Part shown: piece after piece, positions 51,930 through 61,206 of the stretch
How the letters are laid out: every line of letters starts with the position of its first letter
Numbering within the stretch: position 1 is the stretch's first letter
Assembly (NCBI RefSeq): GCF_018403185.1
Contig: NZ_BOSE01000001.1
Span: 806,001 to 870,000 of the forward strand
DNA from: Paenibacillus montaniterrae
Lineage (GTDB): Bacteria; Bacillota; Bacilli; Paenibacillales; Paenibacillaceae
Direction of reading: 5' to 3'
Length of the DNA: 64,000 nucleotides
Translations under genes and position numbers: made by a program
The notes under the pieces: generated by a model
Database searches by the model: none
Told to the model about the DNA's origin: nothing
What the model saw: only the letters and a program-made list of their open reading frames with translations

Positions 51930-53602
51930 CCTTTATGTCCCCCATTGTCAAGACTTTTCGGATCCAGCTCAATGCCACAATGCTTTAATGCATAAGCAAT
52001 ATCCGCTCTTAAGCCATACCAGTTTTTATTTGTGTGAGCTCCCAAGGTCAGCTGCTGATCATCGATGCGCAGCCATATTCTGCGATGCTGCCAATACGTC
52101 CCCATCACAAGGCCAATCATACTAATTACGGCACCAATCCATAAATATTTAATTGCTTTGTCAATTCGCACATTCAAGTGGGTGGTCGCCGCTGAGAAAT
52201 CTACGTTTTCCATCCCTTCCACCTTGATCGCTACTTTATTGGCCAGCTCGCGATTAATCGTATCCTGAGAGAAGCGAACCTTGTCTTTTTCCAGCGGGAA
52301 GTACATAAATACTTCTCCAGCCTCGGCAAGCCCCGGGCCTTTAATGTTAAATATAAAGGCCGGTGCATTCGGACTGCTGCTCAATGTAATCGGCTCGCCT
52401 TCGCTATTAATAGCAAAATCCATATATTTATCAATCAGCTCTAACGTATATGGACCAACCTCATAGTGAAGCTCTGGCTCCACCATCTTCAGATGAAATG
52501 GGCCGTAGCTCTCCCCTGTCTGCACATTGACAACCATCGGAGAAACCGCATTAATGCGCGGCGTCAAATTAAAATCGAATTGATGCAGCTTCAGCTCCTT
52601 ATAGCGAAGCGGATCATTGACGAGAATGGTATGCTGATGCACCTCTGTCAGCGTCGGTTGTTCAAAGTCATCATTGCAGTTCGCCGAGCACTCATAAAGC
52701 ACAACCTCTGTCTTGAACGATTTGATGCGACCGCTATCCTTCAGTTCTTCAGGAAGCTCTTCATTTTCATATAGCTCGATTTTAAATCCTTCACTTTTCA
52801 CATAATAATTGGTGCCTACAATCGGAACAGTGTCGCCATCCGCAATACTTACATATTGGTCAACATTCCAGCCGGGAATACTGCGCGCCAGCACAGCCAG
52901 CAAAAACAGAATGAGCCCGATATGGTTAATATACGGCCCCCAGCGGCTGAAACGATTTTTCTCCGCCAGCAATGCTGTACCCGATTCGTCGACAAACACC
53001 TTATAGCCTTTTTTGCGCAATGCTTGTCCATACTGCTTCGTCCACTCTGCCTCATCTTCCGCAAGCGTCGTGCTGTAGGTCGCTTTTTGCCGTTTTAGAA
53101 AGGCGTGATGCTTGCGAATTTGCTGCTTGCTAAGCGCCCGATACAACGGCAGCACACGGTCGATACTGCAAATAACAAGCGATGTAGCAATCATGACAAG
53201 CAGTGTAATAAACCACCAGCTCGTGTAGGTTCGATGCAGACCTAGAAAATAATAAATCTTTCCGGGCAAGCCGTACTGCTCTGCATAATAAACGCTTGGA
53301 TCAAACGTACTGGAAATAAAGGTTGAGGCCTGAGGAAAAATTGTTCCCAGCATCGCCCCTACAAACGTAATAATGATGAGATAGATGGCAATTTTAACGG
53401 ATGAAAAGAAGTTCCATATCTTATCAAGATAATCCGGGTTAGCTTTTTGCGATCGTCTCGCCACACCATCATAGCGCATCTCCAGCGGCTCGTTGGACTC
53501 CAGCAGCTCCTTCTCAAGCGGCTTGCCGCATGACTCACACAGCACAGTTCCGACCGCATTCTGATGACCGCATTCGCATTTGGTGTTTACTGGTAATAGC
53601 AC
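51926..53602 (-). CDS. resB: Cytochrome c biogenesis protein ResB (Ccs1)
   Basis: 558 residues: three N-terminal membrane helices, a large outer domain (residues about 230-480), and a last membrane helix near 490-510. Before the first helix is an extra zinc-ribbon-like head: CECGHQNAVGTVLCESCGK, with CxC and CxxC pairs. Start TTG/GTG-type codon at 53602 follows AGGAGG. Two R3 repeats fill the resA-resB gap and end in that ribosome site. Confidence 0.94.
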   Translation of the reverse strand: MLLPVNTKCECGHQNAVGTVLCESCGKPLEKELLESNEPLEMRYDGVARRSQKANPDYLDKIWNFFSSVKIAIYLIIITFVGAMLGTIFPQASTFISSTFDPSVYYAEQYGLPGKIYYFLGLHRTYTSWWFITLLVMIATSLVICSIDRVLPLYRALSKQQIRKHHAFLKRQKATYSTTLAEDEAEWTKQYGQALRKKGYKVFVDESGTALLAEKNRFSRWGPYINHIGLILFLLAVLARSIPGWNVDQYVSIADGDTVPIVGTNYYVKSEGFKIELYENEELPEELKDSGRIKSFKTEVVLYECSANCNDDFEQPTLTEVHQHTILVNDPLRYKELKLHQFDFNLTPRINAVSPMVVNVQTGESYGPFHLKMVEPELHYEVGPYTLELIDKYMDFAINSEGEPITLSSSPNAPAFIFNIKGPGLAEAGEVFMYFPLEKDKVRFSQDTINRELANKVAIKVEGMENVDFSAATTHLNVRIDKAIKYLWIGAVISMIGLVMGTYWQHRRIWLRIDDQQLTLGAHTNKNWYGLRADIAYALKHCGIELDPKSLDNGGHKG

Positions 53603-53611
53603 GGAACAACC

Positions 53612-53744
53612 TCCTAAAACTTTTCATGACCCTTCGTTGGTACGGCTTCTATATACATGAAAAGTACTTCGAAAGATCAGACTAAACTTTTCATGAACCT
53701 TCTTTGATGCTGCTTCTACGTACATGAAAAGTACTTCGAAAGCA
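53612..53744 (-). repeat. R3 repeat, two tandem units, in the resB leader
   Basis: Two units of about 67 bases, each with ACTTTTCATG and CATGAAAAGT arms that form a 10-base stem. The unit next to resB ends CATGAAAAGTTTTAGGAGG, so it includes the Shine-Dalgarno sequence. Begins four bases after the resA stop. Confidence 0.88.
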
Positions 53745-53748
53745 TATA

Positions 53749-54276
53749 CTATTGCTGTACGATCTTTGAAATTCGCTCCTCGATCTGAGACTCTTTCATT
53801 TCTCCGACAAATACAGAGGATAATGTTCCATCGCGATTGACAAAAAAGGTGGTCGGATATGAACGAATCCCATAACGCTTCTCCGTTTTTCGGTTCACAT
53901 CCCGCAGTATCGTATAGGTTACGCCAAGCTTCTTCACGTAATTTGATACTGTAAGCGTGTCCTCGCTTAGATTAATCGCCAAAATTTCGACACCTTGGTC
54001 CTTCCACTGCTCGTGTTGGCGTTCAAAAGATGGCATTTCTCTTATGCACGGTTCACAAAATGTACCCCAAAAATTAATAACTACGGGCTTCCCTACATAA
54101 TCCTCCAATGCAACAGGCTCTCCTTGCAGGTTTGCAAGGCGAAATTCCGGCACCTGTTGTCCTTCTTTCACTAAACCGCTGTCATTTGACGTAAAGCTTT
54201 GAACAATCGCATAGCCGCCAAGCAGCAGTGCCAGCAGCAGGACAACAACCTGTACTTTTTTACGATTTTTACCCAC
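53749..54276 (-). CDS. resA: Thiol-disulfide oxidoreductase ResA
   Basis: 175 residues, membrane-anchored by one N-terminal helix, with the ResA-specific redox motif CEPC in NFWGTFCEPCIREMPSF and cis-Pro in YPTTFFV. It keeps the CXXCH cysteines of apocytochrome c reduced before heme attachment by ResBC. Start is GTG at 54276 behind AAGGTGTG. Confidence 0.95.
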   Translation of the reverse strand: MGKNRKKVQVVVLLLALLLGGYAIVQSFTSNDSGLVKEGQQVPEFRLANLQGEPVALEDYVGKPVVINFWGTFCEPCIREMPSFERQHEQWKDQGVEILAINLSEDTLTVSNYVKKLGVTYTILRDVNRKTEKRYGIRSYPTTFFVNRDGTLSSVFVGEMKESQIEERISKIVQQ

Positions 54277-54332
54277 TATGTATCACACCTTGCTACTAAG
54301 TTAGTGCACACGCAGCCCATTATCATTATAAC

Positions 54333-54360
54333 GAAAATTCGACGGCACGATATGCCGTCG
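54333..54360 (-). terminator. Terminator after rluB
   Basis: Minus-strand stem CGACGGCA/TGCCGTCG followed by AATTTTC, eight bases past the stop. It separates rluB from the res genes. Confidence 0.75.
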
Positions 54361-54367
54361 TCTCTTC

Positions 54368-55108
54368 TTATTTTTGAACTTTATGTGACTTACGTGCCTC
54401 ATTCAGCAGCATTTTTACTTCCTGCTCTGAAAGATGACGAAATTTTCCGCGCGGCAGCCCTTCCAGACCAAGCTCGCCAAAGCGGATACGCTTTAGCCTG
54501 GTCACCTTATGTCCGATTGCCTCAAACATTCGTCGCACCTGACGATTTCTGCCTTCATGAATCGTAATGCGGATTGTAGCTTCATTCTTGTCCATATTGA
54601 CGTCATGATATTCCACATCTGCAGGATAAGTCATCCCATCCTCCAGCATGACCCCTTTTTGCAGCTGTTCGAGACCTGTTCCATGCGGAACGCCTTTAAC
54701 AGTTGCAAGGTACGTTTTAGGCACATGATGCTTGGGATGAGTAAGCAAATTGGCAAACTCTCCATCATTCGTCAATAACAGCAAGCCTTCTGTATCATAA
54801 TCCAATCGACCAACGGGGTACACTCTTTCCTTAATGCCCGGCAAAAAGTCCGATACCACTTTGCGGCCTTGCGGGTCCTTGGCGCTTGTTATAACACCCT
54901 TTGGCTTATTCAGCATGACATATATTTTTTTCTCACTGCGAATTGGCCGACCATTAACCGTAATGACATCCACTGCTGGATCTGCTTTTGTTCCTAGAGT
55001 TGTGACAGGCTCTCCATTGACTTCAACGGCTCCTGACAAAATCAGCTCCTCGCATTTTCGCCGAGAAGCAACGCCCGCTTGGGCTAATATTTTTTGCAAT
55101 CGTTCCAA
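54368..55108 (-). CDS. rluB: 23S rRNA pseudouridine synthase RluB
   Basis: 246 residues: N-terminal S4 RNA-binding domain (RLQKILAQAGVASRRKCEELI), then the RsuA-family catalytic domain with the active Asp in VGRLDYDTEGLLLLTNDGE and the EGRNRQVRRM motif. Start is TTG at 55108. Place between spmB and resA is conserved in Bacillus (ypuL). Confidence 0.94.
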   Translation of the reverse strand: MERLQKILAQAGVASRRKCEELILSGAVEVNGEPVTTLGTKADPAVDVITVNGRPIRSEKKIYVMLNKPKGVITSAKDPQGRKVVSDFLPGIKERVYPVGRLDYDTEGLLLLTNDGEFANLLTHPKHHVPKTYLATVKGVPHGTGLEQLQKGVMLEDGMTYPADVEYHDVNMDKNEATIRITIHEGRNRQVRRMFEAIGHKVTRLKRIRFGELGLEGLPRGKFRHLSEQEVKMLLNEARKSHKVQK

Positions 55109-55163
55109 CTATGTTCACCTCATCTACCATCATAACGATTACTGGATAAAAGCACAAGACAGG

Positions 55164-55700
55164 CTATCCAAATACAAGCATGCAGATCACAATTGCGGCG
55201 ACAAAACCGACTAAATCTGAAAACAAGCCTACCTTCAAAGCATATTTTGAATTGCGAATCGCCACCGCTCCAAAATATACGGTCAACACATAAAGTGTAG
55301 TATCTGTGCTGCCCTGTATGGTAGAAGCTATTCTGCCGATCATTGAATCCGGGCCATGTGTCGCAATCAGGTCAGCGGTAAAGGCGAGTGAGCCTGCGCC
55401 TGTAATCGGCCGCAATATGCCAAGCGGCAACACTTCGCTAGGGATGCCAAACCAGTCAAACAGCGGCTTTACTGCCATCAGCATCGCATCCATCGCGCCT
55501 GAAGCGCGAAACATGCTGATTGCAACCATCATGCCCACCAGATGAGGGATTATGCCTATGGCAGTGTCGAAGCCATCCTTGGCCCCATCGACAAACAGCT
55601 CATATACCGGCTTCTTTTTGCGTACCATCGCATACAACGGAATAAAAACAATTATTGCTGGAATCATATAGGCCGAAATTTGCGAGAACAAATTAACCAT
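55164..55700 (-). CDS. spmB: Spore maturation protein B
   Basis: 178 residues, equal to B. subtilis SpmB; nucleoside-gate-type membrane fold (GIIPHLVGMMVAISMFRASGAMD, LRPITGAGSLAFTADLI). Needed with SpmA for core dehydration and heat resistance. The start at 55700 has GGGGGTGAGG upstream and overlaps the end of spmA by eight bases; a longer frame to 55814 lies inside spmA and is not coding. Confidence 0.94.
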   Translation of the reverse strand: MVNLFSQISAYMIPAIIVFIPLYAMVRKKKPVYELFVDGAKDGFDTAIGIIPHLVGMMVAISMFRASGAMDAMLMAVKPLFDWFGIPSEVLPLGILRPITGAGSLAFTADLIATHGPDSMIGRIASTIQGSTDTTLYVLTVYFGAVAIRNSKYALKVGLFSDLVGFVAAIVICMLVFG

Positions 55701-56337
55701 GCGCCTCACCCCCGATATTAGGGGAGCTGCTGGTTGCAGATGGATATGTAACTGGCGGTCCCTTGTCTCGAGCTCGATACCAGCGATCCGCCAAAATTGC
55801 AGCTCCAGTAGCAATAAAGGTAGCTGCCAGCGTCGTCCCGATAATTTCAGCCGGATTTGCCGAATTATAATTCATGCGAATCGCGATTAGTGTTGTCGGC
55901 ACAATAGTAATGCTTGATGTATTTAAAGCGAGCAGCGTACACATTGCCGGTGTCGCAGTATGCTTGTCTGGATTGATGCTTTGCAGCTCCTGCATTGCCT
56001 TGATCCCCATAGGTGTTGCCGCATTGCCCAAGCCGAACAAATTTGCACTCAAATTACTCATAATATAGCCCAGTGCAGGATGATTTTTTGGCACATCCGG
56101 AAACAGCCAGCGCACAAACGGATAGAGCAAGCGAGACAGCTTGTTCAGCAATCCCGCTTCCTCCGCTATTTTCATCATGCCAAGCCAAAACACCATAATG
56201 CTGATCAAGCCAAAGCTGATGGTTACACCGGATTTCGCTCCATCAAATGCAGCTTGCGTGATCGCATCCATATCCCCGTTAATCAAGCCAAAAACAACAC
56301 TAATTACGATTAAAAACAGCCATATCCAATTGACCAT
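55693..56337 (-). CDS. spmA: Spore maturation protein A
   Basis: About 214 residues, several membrane helices, with FGLISIMVFWLGMMKIAEEAGL, SANLFGLGNAATPMGIKAM and LNTSSITIVPTTLIAIR, typical of SpmA. The ATG at 56337 sits seven bases after GGGGGAGG and is preferred over 56343. Cotranscribed with dacB upstream and spmB downstream. Confidence 0.94.
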   Translation of the reverse strand: MVNWIWLFLIVISVVFGLINGDMDAITQAAFDGAKSGVTISFGLISIMVFWLGMMKIAEEAGLLNKLSRLLYPFVRWLFPDVPKNHPALGYIMSNLSANLFGLGNAATPMGIKAMQELQSINPDKHTATPAMCTLLALNTSSITIVPTTLIAIRMNYNSANPAEIIGTTLAATFIATGAAILADRWYRARDKGPPVTYPSATSSSPNIGGEAHG

Positions 56338-56380
56338 CGTCATGCCTCCCCCTACATGATCGTACAGTGGTTATATAAAA

Positions 56381-57547
56381 TTATTTGAACCAGCTTTTCA
56401 GCTTATTTAACCAGCCTTCCTGCTGTTGATTCAGCTTTTGGAACTGTGTAAAGCTTTCCTCCGCAGCGCGACTGTCGAGCATTTTAATGCGCGCGCTTCC
56501 TTTCTCATACAATGGCACTGTGCCAATCGGCTCGCCATCGAGGTAAAAATTCATGCGGCCTCTTTCCCCAAGGCTGTAATGGACGCTGCGTTGGTCAAGT
56601 AAAGCTACCGTTGCCTTCACCTTATCAAGCTCGGATTCCTCAAGCGGGTAGCTAAAGCCTGTGCCATAAACCAGGTTGCTGCCAGGAACAAGCTGCTTTG
56701 CCTCTGCCAAATGCGACAGCGGATAATGCTTGAAGCCCCAATCCAGCAGCTTCTGGTGATCGCGCCAATCATCCCCGTCATTAAGCGTCACAACGGCCAA
56801 CTGCTGTCCATTTCGAGTGGCGGAGCTTACAAGACAGCGAAACGCTTTTTTGGTGTAGCCCGTTTTTACGCCATCTGCGCCTTCATACATATTGAGCATT
56901 TTATTTTTGTTGCGCCATGTATAATTCCATTTCTCGTACGGGTTTGGCGCTTGCTTGTACTTGGTTTTCACAATTTCCGCAAAAATTTTATTTTTCAACG
57001 CGTAGGCGGTTAATTTGGCCAAATCATTAGCTGACGAGTAATGTCCATCAGCATCCAAGCCATGCGGGTTGCGAAATTGTGTATGCGTCAAGCCAAGCTC
57101 CTCCGCCTTTTGATTCATCAGGAACACAAACCCTGCCTCCGAGCCGCCGATATGCTCTGCGATGGCAGTAGCAGCATCATTGCCTGAGCGAAGCATCAAG
57201 CCATACAGCAAATTTGACAGCGTCATCTCCTCGCCCAGCTTTAAATAAATCGATGAGCCTTCCTTGCCTGCTGCCCGTCGCGATACCGTTACCTTATCCG
57301 CCAAATTTCCATGCTCGATCGCTACAATAGCCGTCATAATTTTTGTCAAGCTTGCAATTCTTGTTTCAACATCACCATTGCTGCTATATAAAATCCTTCC
57401 GGATTGTACATCAATAATGGCTGAAGCATATGCGTTAGTTCCAATAGAAGGCGGTGAAGCATATACCGCTGTCTGTCCGGCCAGGCTGCTTGATATACAT
57501 AAGCTTATTACTATAAAGGCAATCATCGTCTTTAGCTGCTTGTTCAT
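56381..57547 (-). CDS. dacB: D-alanyl-D-alanine carboxypeptidase (DacB, sporulation type)
   Basis: Trims pentapeptide side chains in spore cortex. About 388 residues: signal peptide (MIAFIVISLCISSSLAGQTAVYA), then penicillin-binding motifs SLTK (ASLTKIM), SGN and KTG (GVKTGYT), and a C-terminal beta domain. The operon dacB-spmA-spmB is the sporulation set of B. subtilis. The start at 57547 follows AGGAGG, which is the end of an R3 repeat. Confidence 0.93.
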   Translation of the reverse strand: MNKQLKTMIAFIVISLCISSSLAGQTAVYASPPSIGTNAYASAIIDVQSGRILYSSNGDVETRIASLTKIMTAIVAIEHGNLADKVTVSRRAAGKEGSSIYLKLGEEMTLSNLLYGLMLRSGNDAATAIAEHIGGSEAGFVFLMNQKAEELGLTHTQFRNPHGLDADGHYSSANDLAKLTAYALKNKIFAEIVKTKYKQAPNPYEKWNYTWRNKNKMLNMYEGADGVKTGYTKKAFRCLVSSATRNGQQLAVVTLNDGDDWRDHQKLLDWGFKHYPLSHLAEAKQLVPGSNLVYGTGFSYPLEESELDKVKATVALLDQRSVHYSLGERGRMNFYLDGEPIGTVPLYEKGSARIKMLDSRAAEESFTQFQKLNQQQEGWLNKLKSWFK

Positions 57548-57553
57548 AGTTGT

Positions 57554-57658
57554 CCTCCTAAAACTTTTCATGATGCTCTTTGATTATGCTTCCCATGTAC
57601 ATGAAAAGTACTTCGGAAGCATCGTCTAAACTTTTCATGATCTCTTTGATTATGCTCC
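57554..57658 (-). repeat. R3 repeat, one full and one partial unit, in the dacB leader
   Basis: Same unit as at 53612-53744. Proximal unit ends CATGAAAAGTTTTAGGAGG next to the dacB start; the distal unit is cut at its 5' side. Internal sequence ATCAAAGAG is shared with one resB unit. Confidence 0.87.
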
Positions 57659-57775
57659 CATAGGTCTTGTCTTAGTATATGCAAGGTCTTGCCATTGTAG
57701 ACGAGCATTCACTGCTTTCCTTAATCTGCTTTCTTATGAATAAGCTGCCGTTAGCTGCAGCCCATAATAAAAACC

Positions 57776-57813
57776 AAATAAAAAACGCACAGTGAATCAG
57801 GCTCACTATGCGC
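57776..57813 (-). terminator. Terminator after ytfJ
   Basis: Minus-strand stem GCGCATAGTGA/TCACTGTGCGT (one mismatch) followed by TTTTTTATTT. Confidence 0.88.
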
Positions 57814-57874
57814 TAAAGTTTTTTCACTTATTTTATTCGTAATTTTATTCGTGATCTCATTCGAGCAGCAAAGA

Positions 57875-58387
57875 TTATTGCAGGCTTGGGTCCGAGCTGC
57901 CGCTTTGCATGCTGCTGTTTTGCATATTTTGCATGCTGGTGCTGCTGGAGCCAGACGTAGCTGAGCCCGAGGAAGCATTGGAAGCTGAGCTTGAGCCGAA
58001 CATGCTAGACATTTTGTCAATAATCGCTGGCGCTGTATCGATTACTTTATCAATCAAATGCGTTTGATTGTCAAGCGGCACAACCTTAACTCCTTGTGCC
58101 CCAACAACGAGGAATGCAATTGGTGTAATCGAAACCCCGCCGCCGCTACCACCGCCAAACGGCATGGAAGAGCTGTTCAACGCATGCTCACGATCTGCTT
58201 CCTGATCCATTCGCAGCTCGCTGCCGCCCGCAACAAAGCCGACACCTACGCGTGAAATAGGCAGAATCGTGTCGCCTGAAGGGGTATGAATCGGATCGCC
58301 AACAATTGTATTAATACCAAGCATCTCTTTAATTTGACCTAAGGAAACGCCAACCAAGCCCTCTATATTATTTGCAGTCACAGTCAT
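57875..58387 (-). CDS. ytfJ: Sporulation protein YtfJ (GerW family)
   Basis: 170 residues. VGDPIHTPSGDTILPISRVGVGFVAGGSE and GGGSGGGVSITPIAFLVV are the YtfJ hallmark. The C-terminal tail is a low-complexity Ser/Gly/Met/Gln stretch. Forespore-made protein needed for efficient germination in B. subtilis (GerW). Downstream of a DUF2953 gene, a pairing also found in Bacillus (ytfI-ytfJ). Confidence 0.93.
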   Translation of the reverse strand: MTVTANNIEGLVGVSLGQIKEMLGINTIVGDPIHTPSGDTILPISRVGVGFVAGGSELRMDQEADREHALNSSSMPFGGGSGGGVSITPIAFLVVGAQGVKVVPLDNQTHLIDKVIDTAPAIIDKMSSMFGSSSASNASSGSATSGSSSTSMQNMQNSSMQSGSSDPSLQ

Positions 58388-58463
58388 TCACTCCTTGATG
58401 AAAAAAGTATTTGCGCATATAGTGTGCTCGTTATTAGCGGTCTTCATTAGGGGAAAGTTCTGG

Positions 58464-59135
58464 CTATGCTTTCGAAATAAGTGTTTTCCACAAATGCCTC
58501 GTTTTACGAAAGGCTGTCGCATGCAGCAGCAAATAACTTGAGGCAATAATGAGCGCACCTACCTTCAGCTTCAAAGAGCAGGACCATTCACTTTCGAATA
58601 TCTTTTGGTGAAACCGAGGCTCAATCTCCACCTCTGGCGTGTCCATCACTTTTACATAGCGCGACAAATTGCCAAACAATAAGCCTTTGGCTGACCATAG
58701 CATGCCGCAGCTTATCGCCGCAGACATCGCTTCTCCTGTCCCGACTGCGCTGCGCCATTTCCAGTTAGACAGCTCGATTTTGCTCAACAGCTTTATGAAC
58801 CATTGTCTAAACTCGCGCACAATCGAAATGGCCTCGTTCCAAATTTGATATTGCGTAATCGCCTCCCGCAGCTCAAGCTCTACCTTGTCATCCGAACCAT
58901 TTGGCTTATTGACCTTTATTCCAATCCCGCGACGATTCAAGCGAAATTGCGGCATTTTAAATGTAAAGGAAACCAAACCAAACAGCGCAGTAAGCTTTGC
59001 CTTCGCTTCATCATCCTCTTTCCTGCGGCGAGCAGAAAGCTCAATATTCACATCCGTAAACCATAATATGGCAACTATAGCTATAAAAAAAAGACCGATC
59101 CATAACAGCCAGTCGTTTACAATAAAAGAAAGCAT
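58464..59135 (-). CDS. DUF2953 membrane protein, YtfI-like
   Basis: 223 residues. N-terminal membrane segment (WLLWIGLFFIAIVAILWF), a middle part with AVGTGEAMSAAISCGMLWSAKG and EIEPRFHQKIFESEWSCSLKLKVGALIIA. Matches the layout of YtfI (DUF2953), usually encoded just before ytfJ. Function unknown. Confidence 0.82.
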   Translation of the reverse strand: MLSFIVNDWLLWIGLFFIAIVAILWFTDVNIELSARRRKEDDEAKAKLTALFGLVSFTFKMPQFRLNRRGIGIKVNKPNGSDDKVELELREAITQYQIWNEAISIVREFRQWFIKLLSKIELSNWKWRSAVGTGEAMSAAISCGMLWSAKGLLFGNLSRYVKVMDTPEVEIEPRFHQKIFESEWSCSLKLKVGALIIASSYLLLHATAFRKTRHLWKTLISKA

Positions 59136-59154
59136 ACAGAACCTCCCAGTGCGT

Positions 59155-59179
59155 GTTCAAAAAGTTCGGCTTTTTGAAC
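59155..59179. repeat. Minimal R1 palindrome (25 bp)
   Basis: GTTCAAAAAG and CTTTTTGAAC separated by only TTCGG: the two R1 ends with nothing between. Lies in the scpB to DUF2953 gap and may act as a terminator-like hairpin. Confidence 0.75.
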
Positions 59180-59290
59180 GACTTCTAAAGCTTTATGCAT
59201 TATAAGCATCAGCTTTCAAAGGCAATTGCTTGTAAACATCGACCATAGTATGAACCAGTCTTATGTAGAATATGAATGATTATGAATAAA

Positions 59291-59896
59291 TTAGTCCTTA
59301 ACTTCATCCAGCGTCATCTGACGTCCTTCAAAGCGCTCGAACAATAGCTGTGTTTGCTCCTCCAAATCCTCATCCTCAAGCGAAACCTCCTTCGGTTCCG
59401 GCAGCTCTTTAATAGAGGCGAGGCCAAAGCTGTCAAGAAACGCTTTAGTCGTGCCGTACAAGATCGGCCGCCCGATCGCATCAGCTCGGCCAACCTCCTC
59501 GATCAAATCCTTGGCAACGAGCGTATGAATCGCCCGTTCGCATTTGACACCGCGAATCTCTTCAATTTCAACACGGGTAATCGGCTGCTTGTATGCAACG
59601 ATCGACAACGTTTCCAGCGCTGCTTGCGACAGCTGCGCTCTGGTAGGCGTGTACGCCATCCGCTCGAAATACTCGGCATGATCAGGATTCGTCGTCAGCC
59701 GATACGTTCCGGCAATAATGCCAATTTGCACGCCGCGCTCCTCTCGCTCAAGATCGCGCTGCAAATCAAGCACCAGCTCCTCAGCATAATCCGCATCGAT
59801 GGACATAATATCGGCAAGCTGGCGCTTGGTCAGCCCTTCATCACCTGCCATAAATAAAAGTCCCTCAATAATCGATTTCAATTTCTGAAATTCCAT
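59291..59896 (-). CDS. scpB: Segregation and condensation protein B
   Basis: 201 residues, two winged-helix domains (LKSIIEGLLFMAGDEGLTKRQLADIM; LSIVAYKQPITRVEIEEIRG), binds ScpA in the SMC condensin. Starts inside the scpA 3' end, overlapping by 32 bases. Acidic C-terminal tail of normal length. Confidence 0.96.
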   Translation of the reverse strand: MEFQKLKSIIEGLLFMAGDEGLTKRQLADIMSIDADYAEELVLDLQRDLEREERGVQIGIIAGTYRLTTNPDHAEYFERMAYTPTRAQLSQAALETLSIVAYKQPITRVEIEEIRGVKCERAIHTLVAKDLIEEVGRADAIGRPILYGTTKAFLDSFGLASIKELPEPKEVSLEDEDLEEQTQLLFERFEGRQMTLDEVKD

Positions 59897-60644
59897 CTAC
59901 AGCCCCTTCTCCTCTCCACTGGATCACAATATCGTCGAAGAGTCCGTGCTGATAGCAACGGATATGCTTCATCTTCATTAATTCAAGAATAGATAAAAAC
60001 GTCACGACAATTTCATGCTTGGCCATATGATCGCGAATCAGCTTCGAGAAGCGTACCGTTTCAAATTGCTTCAGCACCTCTACAATATCGCGAATGCGAT
60101 CCTTGACCGATATTTCATCACGCTGCACAGTAGCTATCATATCTCGACGGCTTGCCCGTCTCAACGCCTTCTGAAAGGCATTAACGATATCAGACAGCTC
60201 TATCCCTTGCAGCGGATCTACGATTTGCTCCTTCATATATACGGTCATATCCTCAGGCTCTTTCGAATAAACAAGCGAACGCTGGAACTCTTTCTCCTTC
60301 AGCTCCTCAGCGATTTGCTTAAACTTGCGATATTCAATCAGCTTTTGGATAAGCTCTTCCCGCAAATCAGGTCCTTCATCATACCACTCTTCATATTCAT
60401 GCTCAAATACAGGAGGCTTTGGCAATAGCTGCTGGCTTTTAATGCTAAGCAGCGTAGCGGCCATCACCAAAAATTCGCTTGTTATGTCCAGCTCCAATTC
60501 CTTCATGGCATGCAAATAATCCATATACTGCGTCGTTATTTCACTTATGGATATTTCATGGATATCGATCTCTGCCCGATCAATCAAATGCAGCAATAAA
60601 TCGAGCGGACCCTCGAAAGAATCCAGCTTATAAAGTACCGACAC
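59865..60644 (-). CDS. scpA: Segregation and condensation protein A (kleisin)
   Basis: 259 residues; bridges the SMC heads. The N-terminal LDSFEGPLDLLLHLIDRAEIDIHEI and the C-terminal winged helix (VTFLSILELMKMKHI) are diagnostic. Start GTG at 60644 behind GGAGG. Lies between ribH and scpB as in Bacillus. Confidence 0.96.
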   Translation of the reverse strand: MSVLYKLDSFEGPLDLLLHLIDRAEIDIHEISISEITTQYMDYLHAMKELELDITSEFLVMAATLLSIKSQQLLPKPPVFEHEYEEWYDEGPDLREELIQKLIEYRKFKQIAEELKEKEFQRSLVYSKEPEDMTVYMKEQIVDPLQGIELSDIVNAFQKALRRASRRDMIATVQRDEISVKDRIRDIVEVLKQFETVRFSKLIRDHMAKHEIVVTFLSILELMKMKHIRCYQHGLFDDIVIQWRGEGAVDGISEIEIDY

Positions 60645-60671
60645 GCTTCAACCTCCTGTTACTTCACTCAA

Positions 60672-61142
60672 CTAGGCTTGCAGCACCTTCGTCAAGTTTG
60701 CCATTTCAATTGCTGTAACGGCAGCTTCATAGCCTTTATTTCCTGCTTTCGTTCCCGCACGCTCAATCGCCTGCTCGATGGAATCAACCGTCAACACGCC
60801 GAAAATAGTCGGCACGCCTGTTTTCAGGCCAACCGCTGCAACGCCTTTTGCCGCCTCGTTGCACACATAATCGAAGTGAGGCGTTGCGCCGCGAATAACA
60901 GCACCAAGCGTAATTACTGCATCATACTTTCCGCTTTCAGCCATCTTTTGCGCAATAAGCGGAATTTCAAATGCTCCCGGTACCCACGCAACTTCAACGT
61001 CCGCATCCTCTGCGCCATGACGCTTGAATGCATCAAGCGCGCCTGACAACAGCTTGCTGGAAATAAACTCATTGAAACGTCCAACTACAACTCCATATTT
61101 TAATCCTTGCGAAATTAAATTGCCCTCGTATACAAATGCCAT
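60672..61142 (-). CDS. ribH: 6,7-Dimethyl-8-ribityllumazine synthase
   Basis: Penultimate riboflavin step. 156 residues with [30 protein letters not shown] and [21 protein letters not shown] (catalytic His). Last gene of the rib operon; AAAGGAG precedes ATG. Confidence 0.97.
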   Translation of the reverse strand: MAFVYEGNLISQGLKYGVVVGRFNEFISSKLLSGALDAFKRHGAEDADVEVAWVPGAFEIPLIAQKMAESGKYDAVITLGAVIRGATPHFDYVCNEAAKGVAAVGLKTGVPTIFGVLTVDSIEQAIERAGTKAGNKGYEAAVTAIEMANLTKVLQA

Positions 61143-61206
61143 TTTAATTTCTCCTTTCTTATTTTAATAATTATTTGCGATAAAAGCATTACTTTTATAA
61201 GAAATC

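Noticed and set aside
55701..55814. Longer N-terminus for spmB
   Set aside because: It is out of frame inside spmA, and the 55700 start gives the family length of 178 residues with a strong ribosome site.
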